Positions 37,964 to 47,367 of a stretch of DNA of 64,000 bases are shown piece by piece. Origin of the DNA: Acinetobacter sp. C32I (GTDB taxonomy: Bacteria; Pseudomonadota; Gammaproteobacteria; Pseudomonadales; Moraxellaceae). A model generated the notes under the pieces. That model was not told the origin of the DNA. It made no database searches and saw nothing but the letters and a program-made list of their open reading frames with translations. Within the stretch, counting starts at the first letter, position 1. Every line of letters begins with the position of its first letter. A program made the position numbers and the translations under genes. The stretch lies in contig NZ_CP098480.1 in assembly GCF_023702715.1 (NCBI RefSeq), forward strand, positions 124,001 through 188,000. The letters are read 5' to 3'.

Positions 37964-38980
37964 ATGGTTTTGAGTCATCCTAATCAGGTTAAATTAATAT
38001 CAAGTTCGATGCTTAATTTATTGATTAATTTTTGTGTAAAAAATAATCTTAAAAATGCAAAATATTTGAGTGATTATAAAACGAGTGAACTGATTCCAAT
38101 CGGGGAATGGATTGAACTATTGGAGGAAATTAATCAAAAACAGACTAAACCAACACTTGGACTAGAAATATCAAAATATACTCAACCTAAACATCTTGGT
38201 ATTTTAGGCTATATTGCTTCATCATGTGAAAATATATTAGATGTATTAAATGTATTTATAAAATACCAAAGGCTCTTCTGTGAGGCTAAGCTCGCAAAGA
38301 TGTCTATTTCAGATCAATTTATTGTTATTCGGTGGGGATTTGACCCTTATCTTAAAAATAATCATTTGGTAGATGAATTATTAATGGGGGTTTTTTATAC
38401 ACTTTTAGATCAATTAGTGCATCCAAATAGAATAGAGGTGAAAAAAGTTAGTTTTAGTACAGAGAAAACCAAATTTTTTTATAATTACGAAAATTTTTTT
38501 GGTTGTCCTGTCGAGTTTGAAAGTGAAGATGTTGAAATATATATTTCTATGGCCAGTCTTGATTTAGAAGTTTTTAATGCTGATCCAGTGTTAAATGATA
38601 TTTTAATAAAGCAGGCAAATGTATTGCTGTCAAAACGTCCTAAGCTTGATCTTTTTGATGAGTTAATACAGAAAACAATTATTCAAGCTGTAAGTAAGGG
38701 GAATATCAGCGTGGAGGAGGTTGCAAATAAATTGGGCTTACCAGCTCGGATATTTCAACTGAAATTAAAGCAGCAAGGATATACCTTTAAAGAAAGATTG
38801 AATCAGGTTCGTAGAGATTTAGCTTTTGATTATCTTGCCGATCTCAATTTGAGCATTCTGGACATTTCAATGTTATTGGCCTACCAAGAACAAACCTCGT
38901 TTATCCGAGCATTTAAGTCATGGACTGGGATGAGTCCGTTACAATATCGGAAGAAAAAAATCTTAAATCATCGTTCGTGA
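37964..38980 (+). CDS. AraC-family regulator with arabinose-binding-like N-domain
   Basis: A 338-residue transcription regulator. Residues about 20-205 match the ligand domain of the OruR/ArgR-type AraC group (LGLEISKYTQPKHLGILGYIASSCENILDVL). The last 100 residues hold the two helix-turn-helix motifs (ISVEEVANKLGLPARIFQLKLKQQG and LSILDISMLLAYQEQTSFIRAFKSWTGMSPLQYRKK). ATG at 37964 is preceded by GTGGGGAGC. It lies 525 bases before a TonB-dependent receptor on the same strand and may control it. Confidence 0.85.
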   Translation: MVLSHPNQVKLISSSMLNLLINFCVKNNLKNAKYLSDYKTSELIPIGEWIELLEEINQKQTKPTLGLEISKYTQPKHLGILGYIASSCENILDVLNVFIKYQRLFCEAKLAKMSISDQFIVIRWGFDPYLKNNHLVDELLMGVFYTLLDQLVHPNRIEVKKVSFSTEKTKFFYNYENFFGCPVEFESEDVEIYISMASLDLEVFNADPVLNDILIKQANVLLSKRPKLDLFDELIQKTIIQAVSKGNISVEEVANKLGLPARIFQLKLKQQGYTFKERLNQVRRDLAFDYLADLNLSILDISMLLAYQEQTSFIRAFKSWTGMSPLQYRKKKILNHRS

Positions 38981-39505
38981 TTCTGGCGTGTTCCTACTGC
39001 AATGCTGAAGTGCTGGAGGCCCAACTTTTAACTTATCTAGCCAATACTTGTCCTAATCATCACTTATTGGCTATATATCAAAATCATCATAAGTGGGGCA
39101 TAAATTACATTCTGAAAATATTCAATCTCGACTTCAATGATTGAAACAAAAACAATTGCAGTACAACGGATGAGAGCATTTTAGATGTCTTAAAAATTCT
39201 ACCCATCCATTTACATTTATTTAAATGCAAGTGATAATCAATATTGTTTGTGTTGTTTTATTGAATTGAATGAGAAATGTTTCCTCAATCCTCCTCGACA
39301 GCAGTTGACTCATCGTTGTTTTCCACAGGGCGACGTCATGCTGCTGTCAGACTCCAGTCAATTAGGTTTGCAGTCTGAATGATTTGGCGTATGCTGCAAG
39401 CGATTTATTGAAGCTTAATTTTTATTATTTTTTATATAGTTAAAACGTCGATTATTTTAGGACCTCGTTTAGGTTGCTGATGATTTTTATCTTCTGGTGA
39501 AGTTT
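38981..39505. other. Leader region of the TonB-dependent receptor
   Basis: The first half is AT-rich with only chance frames. From about 39290 to 39400 composition rises and several inverted repeats appear (see the separate entry). A weak Fur-box-like GTGATAATCAATATT lies at 39231-39245 but matches the consensus poorly. Confidence 0.4.
39297..39399 (+). other. Candidate structured RNA leader with pseudoknot-like repeats
   Basis: Within 103 bases there are GACAGCAG (39297-39304) / CTGCTGTC (39341-39348), TTGACT (39305-39310) / AGTCAA (39356-39361), CAGACT (39348-39353) / AGTCTG (39372-39377) and TTGCAG (39368-39373) / CTGCAA (39394-39399). The first two pairings cross each other, as in an H-type pseudoknot. 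The end lies about 107 bases before the receptor ATG. No known riboswitch class is recognised. Confidence 0.35.
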
Positions 39506-41851
39506 ATGTCCCGATCTCCCTCTCAAACAAAGGTGATTAAGCCGCTTGTACTGGCTATTGCTTTATCTATGTATGCCTTGACCATGCCTGTTTATGCAGA
39601 TAATACTAAGGTTGTTTTGGCAAACACCGTCACAGAAGTACCGACTGTACAAGACACATTGTCTAAGAGCAATGCTCAGAATCAAATTTATCAAATGACG
39701 CCAATTGTCGTGCAGGCAGATAAGGAAGATACCATCCAGTTTGGTCAGAGTGTGTTAAATCAAAAAGCCATTGACCGTTATCAAGCCAACAATGTTGCAC
39801 AATTATTGGACCACATGCCGAGTGTGGGTTCTGCCGGTTCTCCACGACCAGGTGGGCAAACCATTAATATCTTAGGTATGGGAGGTGTTGAGGATGTTCC
39901 GATTACCTTAGATGACTCGGTCAAAAGTTTTGATAAATATCGACAAGGTTCAGTTTTTATTGAACCTGAACTGTTAAAAAAAATTACGGTCGATAAAGGT
40001 CCGCATAATGTTGAGGTTGGAAATGGTGGTTTTGGAGGGAAAGTCACCTTAGAAACCAAAGATGCCACTGATTTATTGGTTGATGATAAAAATATTGGGG
40101 CTTTTTTGAAATATTCGCGATTTTCCAATAATTCACAAAATACCTATACAGGTGCTGTGTATGGAAAAAGTGAAAATGGTGTCGTTGATGGGATGTTCTA
40201 CTATACCAATCGAGATAGTGGCGATGTTCAACGTCCTGATGGCAGCAAGTTTTTGTATTCTGCGCAGCAGCAGGATACTTATTTGGCCAAACTCAATTTT
40301 CATCCGACAGACAGCCAAAAAATTAGTTTGAATGCGATGCAAAGTGGGCATAAGGGCTGGGAACCATTTGCTGCAATGCGTGATCAAGATGCTGTTCCAA
40401 CAGAAGCGGATATTAAAAAATATGGATATGAGGAGGCATGGAAACGTCGTTTGGTCTATCGCGATCAAAACGATAGCAGCTATTCAGTCGGATATGAATT
40501 AAATCCTGAATCAAACCCCTATGTAAATTTGAAGGCTACAGCATCGTATTCAAAGACCGATCAACATGATCAGAGATTACCGAGCGTGACTGGATCGGCG
40601 GCTACACTGGGCAATGAAAGCTGGGTAACCTATACCAATACAGCGTTTAAGCTCAGTAATATCAGTGATATTGTAACTGATTATGGTACGCATAAATTAA
40701 AGGTCGGGGCTCAATATCAGAAGATGGAGCAGAACTCACTCATTTATGATAAGAACAACGCCAAAAAACCAGATTATAATTTTGGTTATTATGAGCCAAA
40801 TTATATGCCTTCAGGCAAACAGCAGATGTTGAGTGCATTTGTAGAAGATCAATACCAGATTGATAATTTCACAATTACACCATCGCTGCGCTATGATCAT
40901 ATTACCAATACAGGTCATCCAAACCGAGCATCACGTTATAATGATCCAAGTGCAGGGCATGATTATTCCAGCAAGACCTATGCTGGCTGGTCACCACGTT
41001 TGGCCTTGGCGTGGAAGCAAGCAGATTATCTCACTTGGTTTGCCAATATCAGTAAAACATGGCGTGCCCCTCGTGTCGACGAGCAATATTATGTGCAATC
41101 AGCAATAACCTCTGTACCATCAACCAGTCGTTATTTATTGCCTGAAAAAATGCGAGCGATCCGCCTCGGCAATGAGATGAATTTTGATGATGTTTTTGCA
41201 GAGCAAGATCACTTGCAAGTTCGTTTGACTTATCACCATAATCGGGGTGGCGATGAAATTTTCCGAAATCGATCAACCTTCTGTAAGGCACAAGCGGAAA
41301 ACAATGCCAATGGTGGAAATGGCAGCATCGATGACTGTAATGGAAACTATAAGCATGGTTTTTATCGTAATGTCACTGACTATACCATCAAAGCCTATGA
41401 AGCCGAGATTTTCTACAATCAGCCGACTTGGTTTACAGGTTTAACCTATTCTTATATCCGTGGCCAACGCGACAATTCTCCTGTGAATCCATGGTTTGAA
41501 CAAAAAACCTGGATGACGGATATCCCTCCGAAAAAAGCAACAGCAACTTTAGGTGTGAATGTGCCTGAACATCATTTAACGATGGGCTGGCGAGGGATCT
41601 TTGTGGCTAAACAAGATCGAAGCCTGTCTGATAATGATAAATCGATTGCTGCATCCTCTTTTTCTTTGCCTAAAACCAAAGGGTATTCACTGCATGGTAT
41701 TTATGCGGATTGGCAACCTGTTGGAGAAAAGGGCCCTACTTTAAACTTTTCAATCGATAATCTATTTAATCGAGACTATAAAATGTATTTAGGCGAATAT
41801 ATGACTGGTACAGGGCGCGATTATAAGCTCAGTATTTCACAAAAGTTCTAA
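39506..41851 (+). CDS. TonB-dependent outer membrane receptor, hemoglobin/transferrin-receptor like
   Basis: A 781-residue outer-membrane receptor driven by TonB. Signal peptide about 1-32 (LVLAIALSMYALTMPVYA). The plug domain spans about 65-190 (IVVQADKEDTIQFGQ, NVAQLLDHMPSVGSAGSPRPGGQTINILGM, KKITVDKGPHNVEVGNGGFGG), and the 22-strand barrel ends in Phe. The C-terminal motif NLFNRDYKMYLGEYMTGTGRDYKLSISQKF is typical of hemoglobin/transferrin/lactoferrin-type receptors. The ligand is not proven. I use the ATG at 39506 with GGTGA upstream; a GTG at 39497 is in frame. Confidence 0.8.
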   Translation: MSRSPSQTKVIKPLVLAIALSMYALTMPVYADNTKVVLANTVTEVPTVQDTLSKSNAQNQIYQMTPIVVQADKEDTIQFGQSVLNQKAIDRYQANNVAQLLDHMPSVGSAGSPRPGGQTINILGMGGVEDVPITLDDSVKSFDKYRQGSVFIEPELLKKITVDKGPHNVEVGNGGFGGKVTLETKDATDLLVDDKNIGAFLKYSRFSNNSQNTYTGAVYGKSENGVVDGMFYYTNRDSGDVQRPDGSKFLYSAQQQDTYLAKLNFHPTDSQKISLNAMQSGHKGWEPFAAMRDQDAVPTEADIKKYGYEEAWKRRLVYRDQNDSSYSVGYELNPESNPYVNLKATASYSKTDQHDQRLPSVTGSAATLGNESWVTYTNTAFKLSNISDIVTDYGTHKLKVGAQYQKMEQNSLIYDKNNAKKPDYNFGYYEPNYMPSGKQQMLSAFVEDQYQIDNFTITPSLRYDHITNTGHPNRASRYNDPSAGHDYSSKTYAGWSPRLALAWKQADYLTWFANISKTWRAPRVDEQYYVQSAITSVPSTSRYLLPEKMRAIRLGNEMNFDDVFAEQDHLQVRLTYHHNRGGDEIFRNRSTFCKAQAENNANGGNGSIDDCNGNYKHGFYRNVTDYTIKAYEAEIFYNQPTWFTGLTYSYIRGQRDNSPVNPWFEQKTWMTDIPPKKATATLGVNVPEHHLTMGWRGIFVAKQDRSLSDNDKSIAASSFSLPKTKGYSLHGIYADWQPVGEKGPTLNFSIDNLFNRDYKMYLGEYMTGTGRDYKLSISQKF

Positions 41852-41900
41852 TTGTAGCGAAGGGCTTTTTTAAAAGCTGAATGTTAGATCTTATTTAATT

Positions 41901-41935
41901 CGTATAGATGTTATTTTATTTTTAACATCTATACG
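41901..41935. terminator. Bidirectional terminator after the TonB receptor
   Basis: A 13-bp perfect stem (CGTATAGATGTTA / TAACATCTATACG) with a 9-nt T/A-rich loop between two convergent genes; AT-rich tails on both sides. Confidence 0.75.
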
Positions 41936-41959
41936 GATTTAAAATCGCATGTCTTAACG

Positions 41960-43105
41960 CTAAAAGTATTTTAGCCAAGCAATATGTTTGTTTCTATGCT
42001 TAAATTCAGAAAATTTCAGCACTAAAGGATAAAGTAGGATGCTGACCGTGATTGCGATAAGCCAAAGCGTTGCAACATGATCTACACCAAAGTATTCTCC
42101 GTGATTCTTTCCAAAAACCTTAATGGCAATAAGATATAAAACCTTGAGTACATATAAGTGAATAATGTAGAAAAACATGGGGACTGAGCCAAAAATGATC
42201 AACGGTTTTATCCAATGCTTGTTGGTAATTTTCTCCAACCATACTAATAAGACCAGTCCTATACCGACATTCCATAAAATAAAAAGTAGAGAAGGTGGAT
42301 ATTTGGTTAAATTGATAAAACTCATTGCAGTTTCAGAAAATGTGGACATGGCTGACCATGGTTGATCACCATAAATATTAATCCATCTTAAGGCTAAAAA
42401 TAGACCAATACTGCCTAAACCAAAGTTAAGTAAGATTCGATTTCGCTGTCCAGTATCTATGGAACGATTAAATATGGTGGTACCAATACAGTATCCAAGT
42501 GTGATCACTCCTATCCATGGTAAAACTGGATAGGAGGTCCGAAAACGAATGAATCCATCGAATTCAATCCAACCACGCGCATGTAAAATATGCCATAGAT
42601 GATTAAATATGGGCATATTCGAAAATGTCACTTGATCTAAGAGGTTATGACCAAAAATGATCAGTAGGCTTATCCACCAGAGAACTCTTTTTGGTAAACC
42701 AACTAATACTGCTAAAGCCAACATACTTAAGCCAATTGCCCAAATAACTTGTAAATAAATAACATTAGGTGGAAAAGTTCCAGTCCAAGCAAAATTAATG
42801 ACAATTAATTCGAGAAAAATCAAAAAAAATCCGCGCTTTAGCAAGAATTCTCGTGTTTTCACAATGTTATTTTTAGTTTGGTATAAATAGGCTGATAAAC
42901 CTGTTAACAGAATGAAGACTGGAGCACATAAATGAGCAAGTGTACGACTTAGGAATAGGCCTTTATCTGTTTCAGAGATCAGCATCGGATCGGGAACTTG
43001 ATGATGAAGATAGAAGGTTTCACGAACATGATCTACCATCATTATCAAAATAACTAGCCCTCTTAGGGCATCAATTGCCTGTAAACGTTGATTTATGATC
43101 GACAT
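41960..43105 (-). CDS. DUF1624 (heparan-alpha-glucosaminide acetyltransferase-like) membrane protein
   Basis: An inner-membrane protein of about 381 residues with ten or so hydrophobic segments. The family opening INQRLQAIDALRGLVILIMMVDHVRETF carries the conserved Arg and catalytic-type His. The rest is LAHLCAPVFILLTGLSAYLY, FPPNVIYLQVIWAIGLSML and YPVLPWIGVITLGYCIG. Family members are thought to transfer acyl groups across the membrane, but the substrate here is unknown. I use the ATG at 43105 (MSIINQRLQ) rather than 43144. Confidence 0.8.
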   Translation of the reverse strand: MSIINQRLQAIDALRGLVILIMMVDHVRETFYLHHQVPDPMLISETDKGLFLSRTLAHLCAPVFILLTGLSAYLYQTKNNIVKTREFLLKRGFFLIFLELIVINFAWTGTFPPNVIYLQVIWAIGLSMLALAVLVGLPKRVLWWISLLIIFGHNLLDQVTFSNMPIFNHLWHILHARGWIEFDGFIRFRTSYPVLPWIGVITLGYCIGTTIFNRSIDTGQRNRILLNFGLGSIGLFLALRWINIYGDQPWSAMSTFSETAMSFINLTKYPPSLLFILWNVGIGLVLLVWLEKITNKHWIKPLIIFGSVPMFFYIIHLYVLKVLYLIAIKVFGKNHGEYFGVDHVATLWLIAITVSILLYPLVLKFSEFKHRNKHIAWLKYF

Positions 43106-43354
43106 ATATAAATAAGTATGTTTTGATATGTTATAATATATCATAAAATGATTCGGATTGAATCAAAACTTAGCATAGATGATGTCTAAGCTTTTATATT
43201 CTTTATTAATTTAATAATGGAGTTATAAATTATAGAGTCAGACTTAGAATTATATTTAAATTTTCACTAAATGATAATTTTTTAATGCTTTGCTGTTAAT
43301 TTTTTAATGCCTAATTTTTATACAATAAGGGGAGCTTTTTACAGAGCATTGATA

Positions 43355-43639
43355 ATGAAAAAGTGGATTTGCTTGACCTGTGGAAAGTACAAAAAGATTG
43401 CTCCAGAGCATTTGAAAACAGGGCAAATTGTTTGCTTTTACCAGTTTAAAATTGATGCAGAAGAAATTCAGAGAATAATAAAACAAGGCATAATTTTAAA
43501 ACGGAAAAACGCAATTTTAACCATATTGGATAATGGAGAAATTTTCTATTTGCTTGATCGGGATGTATATCCTATCGATGCACCTGTAGACTTTATTTAT
43601 AATATGTTCGGTAAGTGTCGATGTTTATATGAACAATAA
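43355..43639 (+). CDS. Hypothetical protein with N-terminal CxxC
   Basis: A 94-residue protein beginning MKKWICLTCGKYKKI. CLTC is a rubredoxin-like half knuckle; a Cys-x-Cys (CRC) occurs near the C-terminus, so a metal site of two CxC/CxxC pairs is possible. The middle IVCFYQFKIDAEEIQRIIKQGIILKRKNAI is helix-like. No homologue recognised. The ORF extends upstream to 43307 but the inner ATG gives a cleaner start. Confidence 0.5.
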   Translation: MKKWICLTCGKYKKIAPEHLKTGQIVCFYQFKIDAEEIQRIIKQGIILKRKNAILTILDNGEIFYLLDRDVYPIDAPVDFIYNMFGKCRCLYEQ

Positions 43640-43669
43640 GAATAATAAAGTTTTAAAAAAGTGAGTGGT

Positions 43670-44596
43670 TTAGTTGCTTAATGCAGGATTTAATTTGTGT
43701 CGTAGTCGTGGTATTGAAAAATCTAAAAAGAGCTTGGTCGCCAATAAAATATTTTGCCGTGTTGGAATAAGTGCATTCACTAAAGATGCTTGAGGTGACC
43801 ATGGAGAGTCAGATTCAAGGACATTTACAAATTGACCAGACTTTAATTCATTAACGCATAAATATCTGGGCAGAACCGCAACCCCCATGTCTTGTTGCAC
43901 AGCCGATTTAAGTACTGACATATTGCCACAACTGATATAAGGCTCAAGCAGTACGGTATTTAAATCATTATTTTGACTGGTGAATATCTGAGAAATCAGG
44001 TTCTTTTGCACCCCTAAAGCAATGAAGTTTAACTGTTTGAGTTGCTCTGGAAACTTAATTTTTTCTTTATTACTCATATAATTCTGACTGGCAACCAGTA
44101 CCATCGGTAAATCACAGACTGGACGAATAATTAAACTTGAGTCATTGAGGAGTTTGGAGGAAATTCGAAAAACCAGATCGACTTGCGCGCTGATTAAATC
44201 AATATTCTGATCTGATGTGTTGATGGTCACGCGTATGTTAGGGTATTGACGCAAAAACAAATCAAGAATAGGCAGTAATGCCTCTTGTGCAAAAGTAGAG
44301 GAGCAACCCACTCTTAATGTCCCTTTCGGATCACCTGCAAGCTCGGTAGCAACCGCAAAAGCATTTTGTGCAGCCTGTTTTAATGCTTTGGCATGAATAT
44401 AGACTTCTTCTCCTGCGGGGGTCAGAACAACACTTCGTGTATTCCGATGTAATAAGCGGACGCCAATCCTATTTTCTAGCTCTGCAATATGTCGACTGAG
44501 TTTAGAGCGCTGTACGCCTAAATTACGTGCCGCAGCTGAAAACCCTGCATGTTCGACTACTTCTGCAAATAATAAGAGATCATCAAGTTTTTGCAT
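43670..44596 (-). CDS. LysR-family transcriptional regulator
   Basis: A 308-residue regulator starting MQKLDDLLLFAEVVEHAGFSAAA. The winged helix VQRSKLSRHIAELENRIGVRLLHRNTR is typical of the DmlR/AaeR branch of LysR; the effector domain begins GTLRVGCSSTFAQEALLP. It is divergent from the secreted metallo-hydrolase with 124 bases between the chosen starts, so it is the probable regulator. The conserved start MQ at 44596 is used rather than 44611. Confidence 0.87.
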   Translation of the reverse strand: MQKLDDLLLFAEVVEHAGFSAAARNLGVQRSKLSRHIAELENRIGVRLLHRNTRSVVLTPAGEEVYIHAKALKQAAQNAFAVATELAGDPKGTLRVGCSSTFAQEALLPILDLFLRQYPNIRVTINTSDQNIDLISAQVDLVFRISSKLLNDSSLIIRPVCDLPMVLVASQNYMSNKEKIKFPEQLKQLNFIALGVQKNLISQIFTSQNNDLNTVLLEPYISCGNMSVLKSAVQQDMGVAVLPRYLCVNELKSGQFVNVLESDSPWSPQASLVNALIPTRQNILLATKLFLDFSIPRLRHKLNPALSN

Positions 44597-44720
44597 GGTG
44601 GCCCAACCCATTATTGTTGCTAATTTTAGGACAGTATATTGTGGATTTTATGGGTTTTGTCAGAGGTCTGAACTTGTTAGATTGATCTCCGTGAAATCTA
44701 TGCAGGGTTTGTTGTTGAGC

Positions 44721-45695
44721 ATGTTTAAAAATCAAATAATTAGGACATTTTTGAGCTATAAATTTTTTGTAGCATTATTGCTGTCATTGCCTCTAAGCCC
44801 TGTTTTTGCGAAAGATAATGGGACTGCCGTAGATCAATCAATCTATCAGAATCGTACTGTATTAGCGGATTTCACCGCGGCATCCTGCCCAGATAACCCA
44901 AGAAGCTTAACGCAAGTCAAAGGCAATCTGTACCGACATACTACGGGTGCAGGATTAGCCGTACATAGCGGTTTAGTTTTGATCACTAAAGAAGGTGCTT
45001 TGGTGATTGATCCAGCGATGACCTGTACATCGACATGGCTAAAAGATGAAATCAAGAAACGTTTTGATGTGCCTGTAAAATATGTGGTCTATACCCATGC
45101 ACATGCGGACCATATTAGTGGTGGGCAAGTTTTTAAAGCAGATGGGGCAACCATTATCGCCAATCAACGTAGTCTTGAACCGATCGTGGGGGAAAAGTTA
45201 GCCACAGCATTACCAGATCGCGTTTTTGATCAGGACATGAAGATTAGCCTAGGAGGCGAGGACGTACTTTTACATTATGTTGCACCGAGCCATTCAGACA
45301 GTATGGTCATGGTACTGTTTCCTAAATACAAAGCCTTGCAATGCACTGATGTGTGTGAAAGTAAAAGCATGCCATACAATGATTTTTTAGATTTTTATTA
45401 CACAGGCTGGATTGATACTTTGGATTGGGTGATCAAGCAAGATGTCGATTTTATTGATGTTGGACATTATAGCCCTGCCACACGTGAAGATCAGATCGCA
45501 TTGCGTCATTACATTGTCGATTTACATCAACAAGTTTTGGACTTGGTTCGTGCAGGGCAGTCATGGGATCAGCTCTATCGGAATGTCAAATTTAGCCCAG
45601 AAGTTCAGGATTGGATCGGTTTCAGTACGATGAAAATACCGAATATTCAAGGTATGTATCGTTGGGTAAGCAATCATCGTCGAGGGAATTGGTAA
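44721..45695 (+). CDS. Secreted metallo-beta-lactamase-fold hydrolase
   Basis: A 324-residue exported protein with signal peptide about 1-30 (FFVALLLSLPLSPVFA). The metal motif is YTHAHADHISGG (HxHxDH), followed by APSHSDSM for the third His and GHYSP for the last His; a Cys in QCTDVCESKSM may replace or accompany the Asp ligand. It belongs to the broad MBL fold, not clearly to a known carbapenemase subclass, and no resistance claim is made. The window has a divergent LysR gene. I chose ATG 44721 since it begins the signal peptide; 44700 is a possible alternative. Confidence 0.8.
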   Translation: MFKNQIIRTFLSYKFFVALLLSLPLSPVFAKDNGTAVDQSIYQNRTVLADFTAASCPDNPRSLTQVKGNLYRHTTGAGLAVHSGLVLITKEGALVIDPAMTCTSTWLKDEIKKRFDVPVKYVVYTHAHADHISGGQVFKADGATIIANQRSLEPIVGEKLATALPDRVFDQDMKISLGGEDVLLHYVAPSHSDSMVMVLFPKYKALQCTDVCESKSMPYNDFLDFYYTGWIDTLDWVIKQDVDFIDVGHYSPATREDQIALRHYIVDLHQQVLDLVRAGQSWDQLYRNVKFSPEVQDWIGFSTMKIPNIQGMYRWVSNHRRGNW

Positions 45696-45866
45696 TCATA
45701 AAAATAAGGCTTTTCTGTTGAGAAAGAGCAGTAGCCACTTATATCAAGTTGATGTCGTATGAAAGGGCCAATTCATATGGTGCATTATAGTGGAATGTAA
45801 AACCAGTGATGAAAGAGTTTTAATTGATTTAGAACGGGTCTGATTAATCGATGAAAGAGTATTAAA

Positions 45867-46754
45867 GTGTTAGAAATTAGAGATCTAGAAACGTTTATAT
45901 ATGCTGTTGAAAATTCTTCCTTAACTGTAACCTCAGAAAAGCTAGGTATTGATCAATCTACGGTAACCAAACGCATCAATAATATTGAGAAAAAACTAAA
46001 AGGAAAGCTATTCAATCGTAAAAGCCGACCTTTGCAGCTTACGCATTTGGGAGAGCAAGTATACTTTAAAGGTCGTTATATCCTCGAACAAATGGAACAA
46101 TTAGAGTATTTTCATCAGCAGGAGGTTATTCCCAATCAAGAAAAAATGAACATCGGGGTTCCAATTACCTTGGTGGATGATCTCTCGGAGTATATTTATG
46201 AAAGGTATAAGCATGACCATTATTTGGCAGGGGTAGAAATACACAGTGGTTGGGGGCGAAGTCTGATTCAGCAAGTTGCTGAGAGTGAGTTACCACTTGC
46301 AATTGTGATGATTCCTTCCAATCTTAATCTTTCTAGCCATTTGTTTTTCTTGAATATTGGGACTTTGCCCTTAGTTGTGGTTTCGGTCAGAACGGGCGTG
46401 AAAGAACATAGCAGTTTGGAGCGGTGCAGTAAGAAAGGTTGGGTGATCCATCCTGAAGGATGTTGCTTTAGAGAGTGTTTAAATAAAGAACTAAAGGAAC
46501 GAAAATTGTTCCTATATGCCAATAAAGAAATCTTCGGGATAGAACCGCAGTTACACAGTATTTTAAATGGAGATGGTCTGGGGATTTTCCCAAAGCCTTT
46601 TATAGATCAGCATCTGGCCTTTAATTCGGACCTTGAAATTGTGGCGGTCGAAGATTTTAATATCAGTGTCAATGTGGGGATTGTTTATGCGGATCAGCGT
46701 CATTTAAATGAAGTGGATTATTTTGCAAGTATTATAAAAGAACGGTATTTCTAG
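45867..46754 (+). CDS. LysR-family transcriptional regulator
   Basis: A 295-residue LysR regulator beginning with GTG (LEIRDLETFIYAVENSSLTVTSE). The winged helix continues with GIDQSTVTKRINNIEKKLKGKLFNRKSRPLQLTHLG. The effector domain is shorter and less conserved than in the other LysR genes here. The target is not evident: upstream is the metallo-hydrolase on the same strand, downstream a small exported protein. Confidence 0.83.
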   Translation: MLEIRDLETFIYAVENSSLTVTSEKLGIDQSTVTKRINNIEKKLKGKLFNRKSRPLQLTHLGEQVYFKGRYILEQMEQLEYFHQQEVIPNQEKMNIGVPITLVDDLSEYIYERYKHDHYLAGVEIHSGWGRSLIQQVAESELPLAIVMIPSNLNLSSHLFFLNIGTLPLVVVSVRTGVKEHSSLERCSKKGWVIHPEGCCFRECLNKELKERKLFLYANKEIFGIEPQLHSILNGDGLGIFPKPFIDQHLAFNSDLEIVAVEDFNISVNVGIVYADQRHLNEVDYFASIIKERYF

Positions 46755-46788
46755 CTCATCTGCATGATGGCGACTGAACCAGTTTTTT

Positions 46789-46806
46789 TCTAGAAAGTCT
46801 AGAAAG
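46789..46806. repeat. 9-bp tandem repeat
   Basis: TCTAGAAAG occurs twice head to tail. It lies between the LysR stop and the next small gene; it may be chance. Confidence 0.4.
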
Positions 46807-46831
46807 ATAGTTAAATATGCAAAGCTTTGAG

Positions 46832-46865
46832 ACGTATGTACAGTAATAAACTCAAGTACGTATGT
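46832..46865. repeat. ACGTATGT direct repeat upstream of a small exported protein
   Basis: ACGTATGT at 46832-46839 and at 46858-46865, 26 bp apart, within 50-80 bases of the start of the following gene. Possibly a regulator site. Confidence 0.35.
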
Positions 46866-46907
46866 TAAGATCAGACACTAAAATTAAAAATAAGTCAGGG
46901 CGTGAGC

Positions 46908-47237
46908 ATGAGAAGAATATTGGGGTTGATATCTGTTCTTATCGCATCAATGGGAATTTTTGCAACTGAACTACCCGTGGAACAGCAGGGGGAGCCAGTT
47001 GCTCCCATTAATTCAGCAGTACAAAAAAGCAAGGATTCTTTGATTAAACAGTCTACGAAAAAAGCAGATATTGATGAAGAAGTTGCTACTCAGGCTTTGA
47101 AATTAGGCGGGATTCATCGTCGAGAAGATGCCAGACAATACCTTGAGTTGAAAAATCAAGTTGAGCAAAATGCTGAGCAGGTGGATGATAAAACCAAAAA
47201 TCAGAAAGAAATATCCAATGTGGTGACACAGAAGTAG
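46908..47237 (+). CDS. Hypothetical exported protein
   Basis: A 109-residue protein with a signal peptide (MRRILGLISVLIASMGIFA) followed by a charged, low-hydrophobicity mature part (DEEVATQALKLGGIHRREDARQYLELKNQVEQNAEQ) that is probably helical or disordered. No family recognised. A GTG at 46902 is in frame but the ATG at 46908 starts the signal peptide. Confidence 0.55.
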   Translation: MRRILGLISVLIASMGIFATELPVEQQGEPVAPINSAVQKSKDSLIKQSTKKADIDEEVATQALKLGGIHRREDARQYLELKNQVEQNAEQVDDKTKNQKEISNVVTQK

Positions 47238-47367
47238 ATTTTGTTTGATGTCTGGGGACAAATTAATTCTGTAGCTATCACGCTGTTCACGCCAGTGCCA
47301 TAATCACAAGATGATTTTTCATTTCGCTGATGCTGGAGTGTCCGATCAGCGCTGAGGAGGAACTCAA

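Noticed and set aside
38920..39144. 74-codon frame overlapping the AraC 3' end
   Set aside because: It starts inside the conserved helix-turn-helix part of AraC in another frame; the non-overlapping part has no recognisable features.
39231..39245. Fur-box-like GTGATAATCAATATT before the TonB receptor
   Set aside because: Too few matches to the Fur consensus to support a site; iron control remains possible but not shown.
44721..45695. Reading the metallo-hydrolase as a carbapenemase
   Set aside because: The HxHxDH site is shared by all MBL-fold enzymes; no subclass-specific residues allow such a claim.
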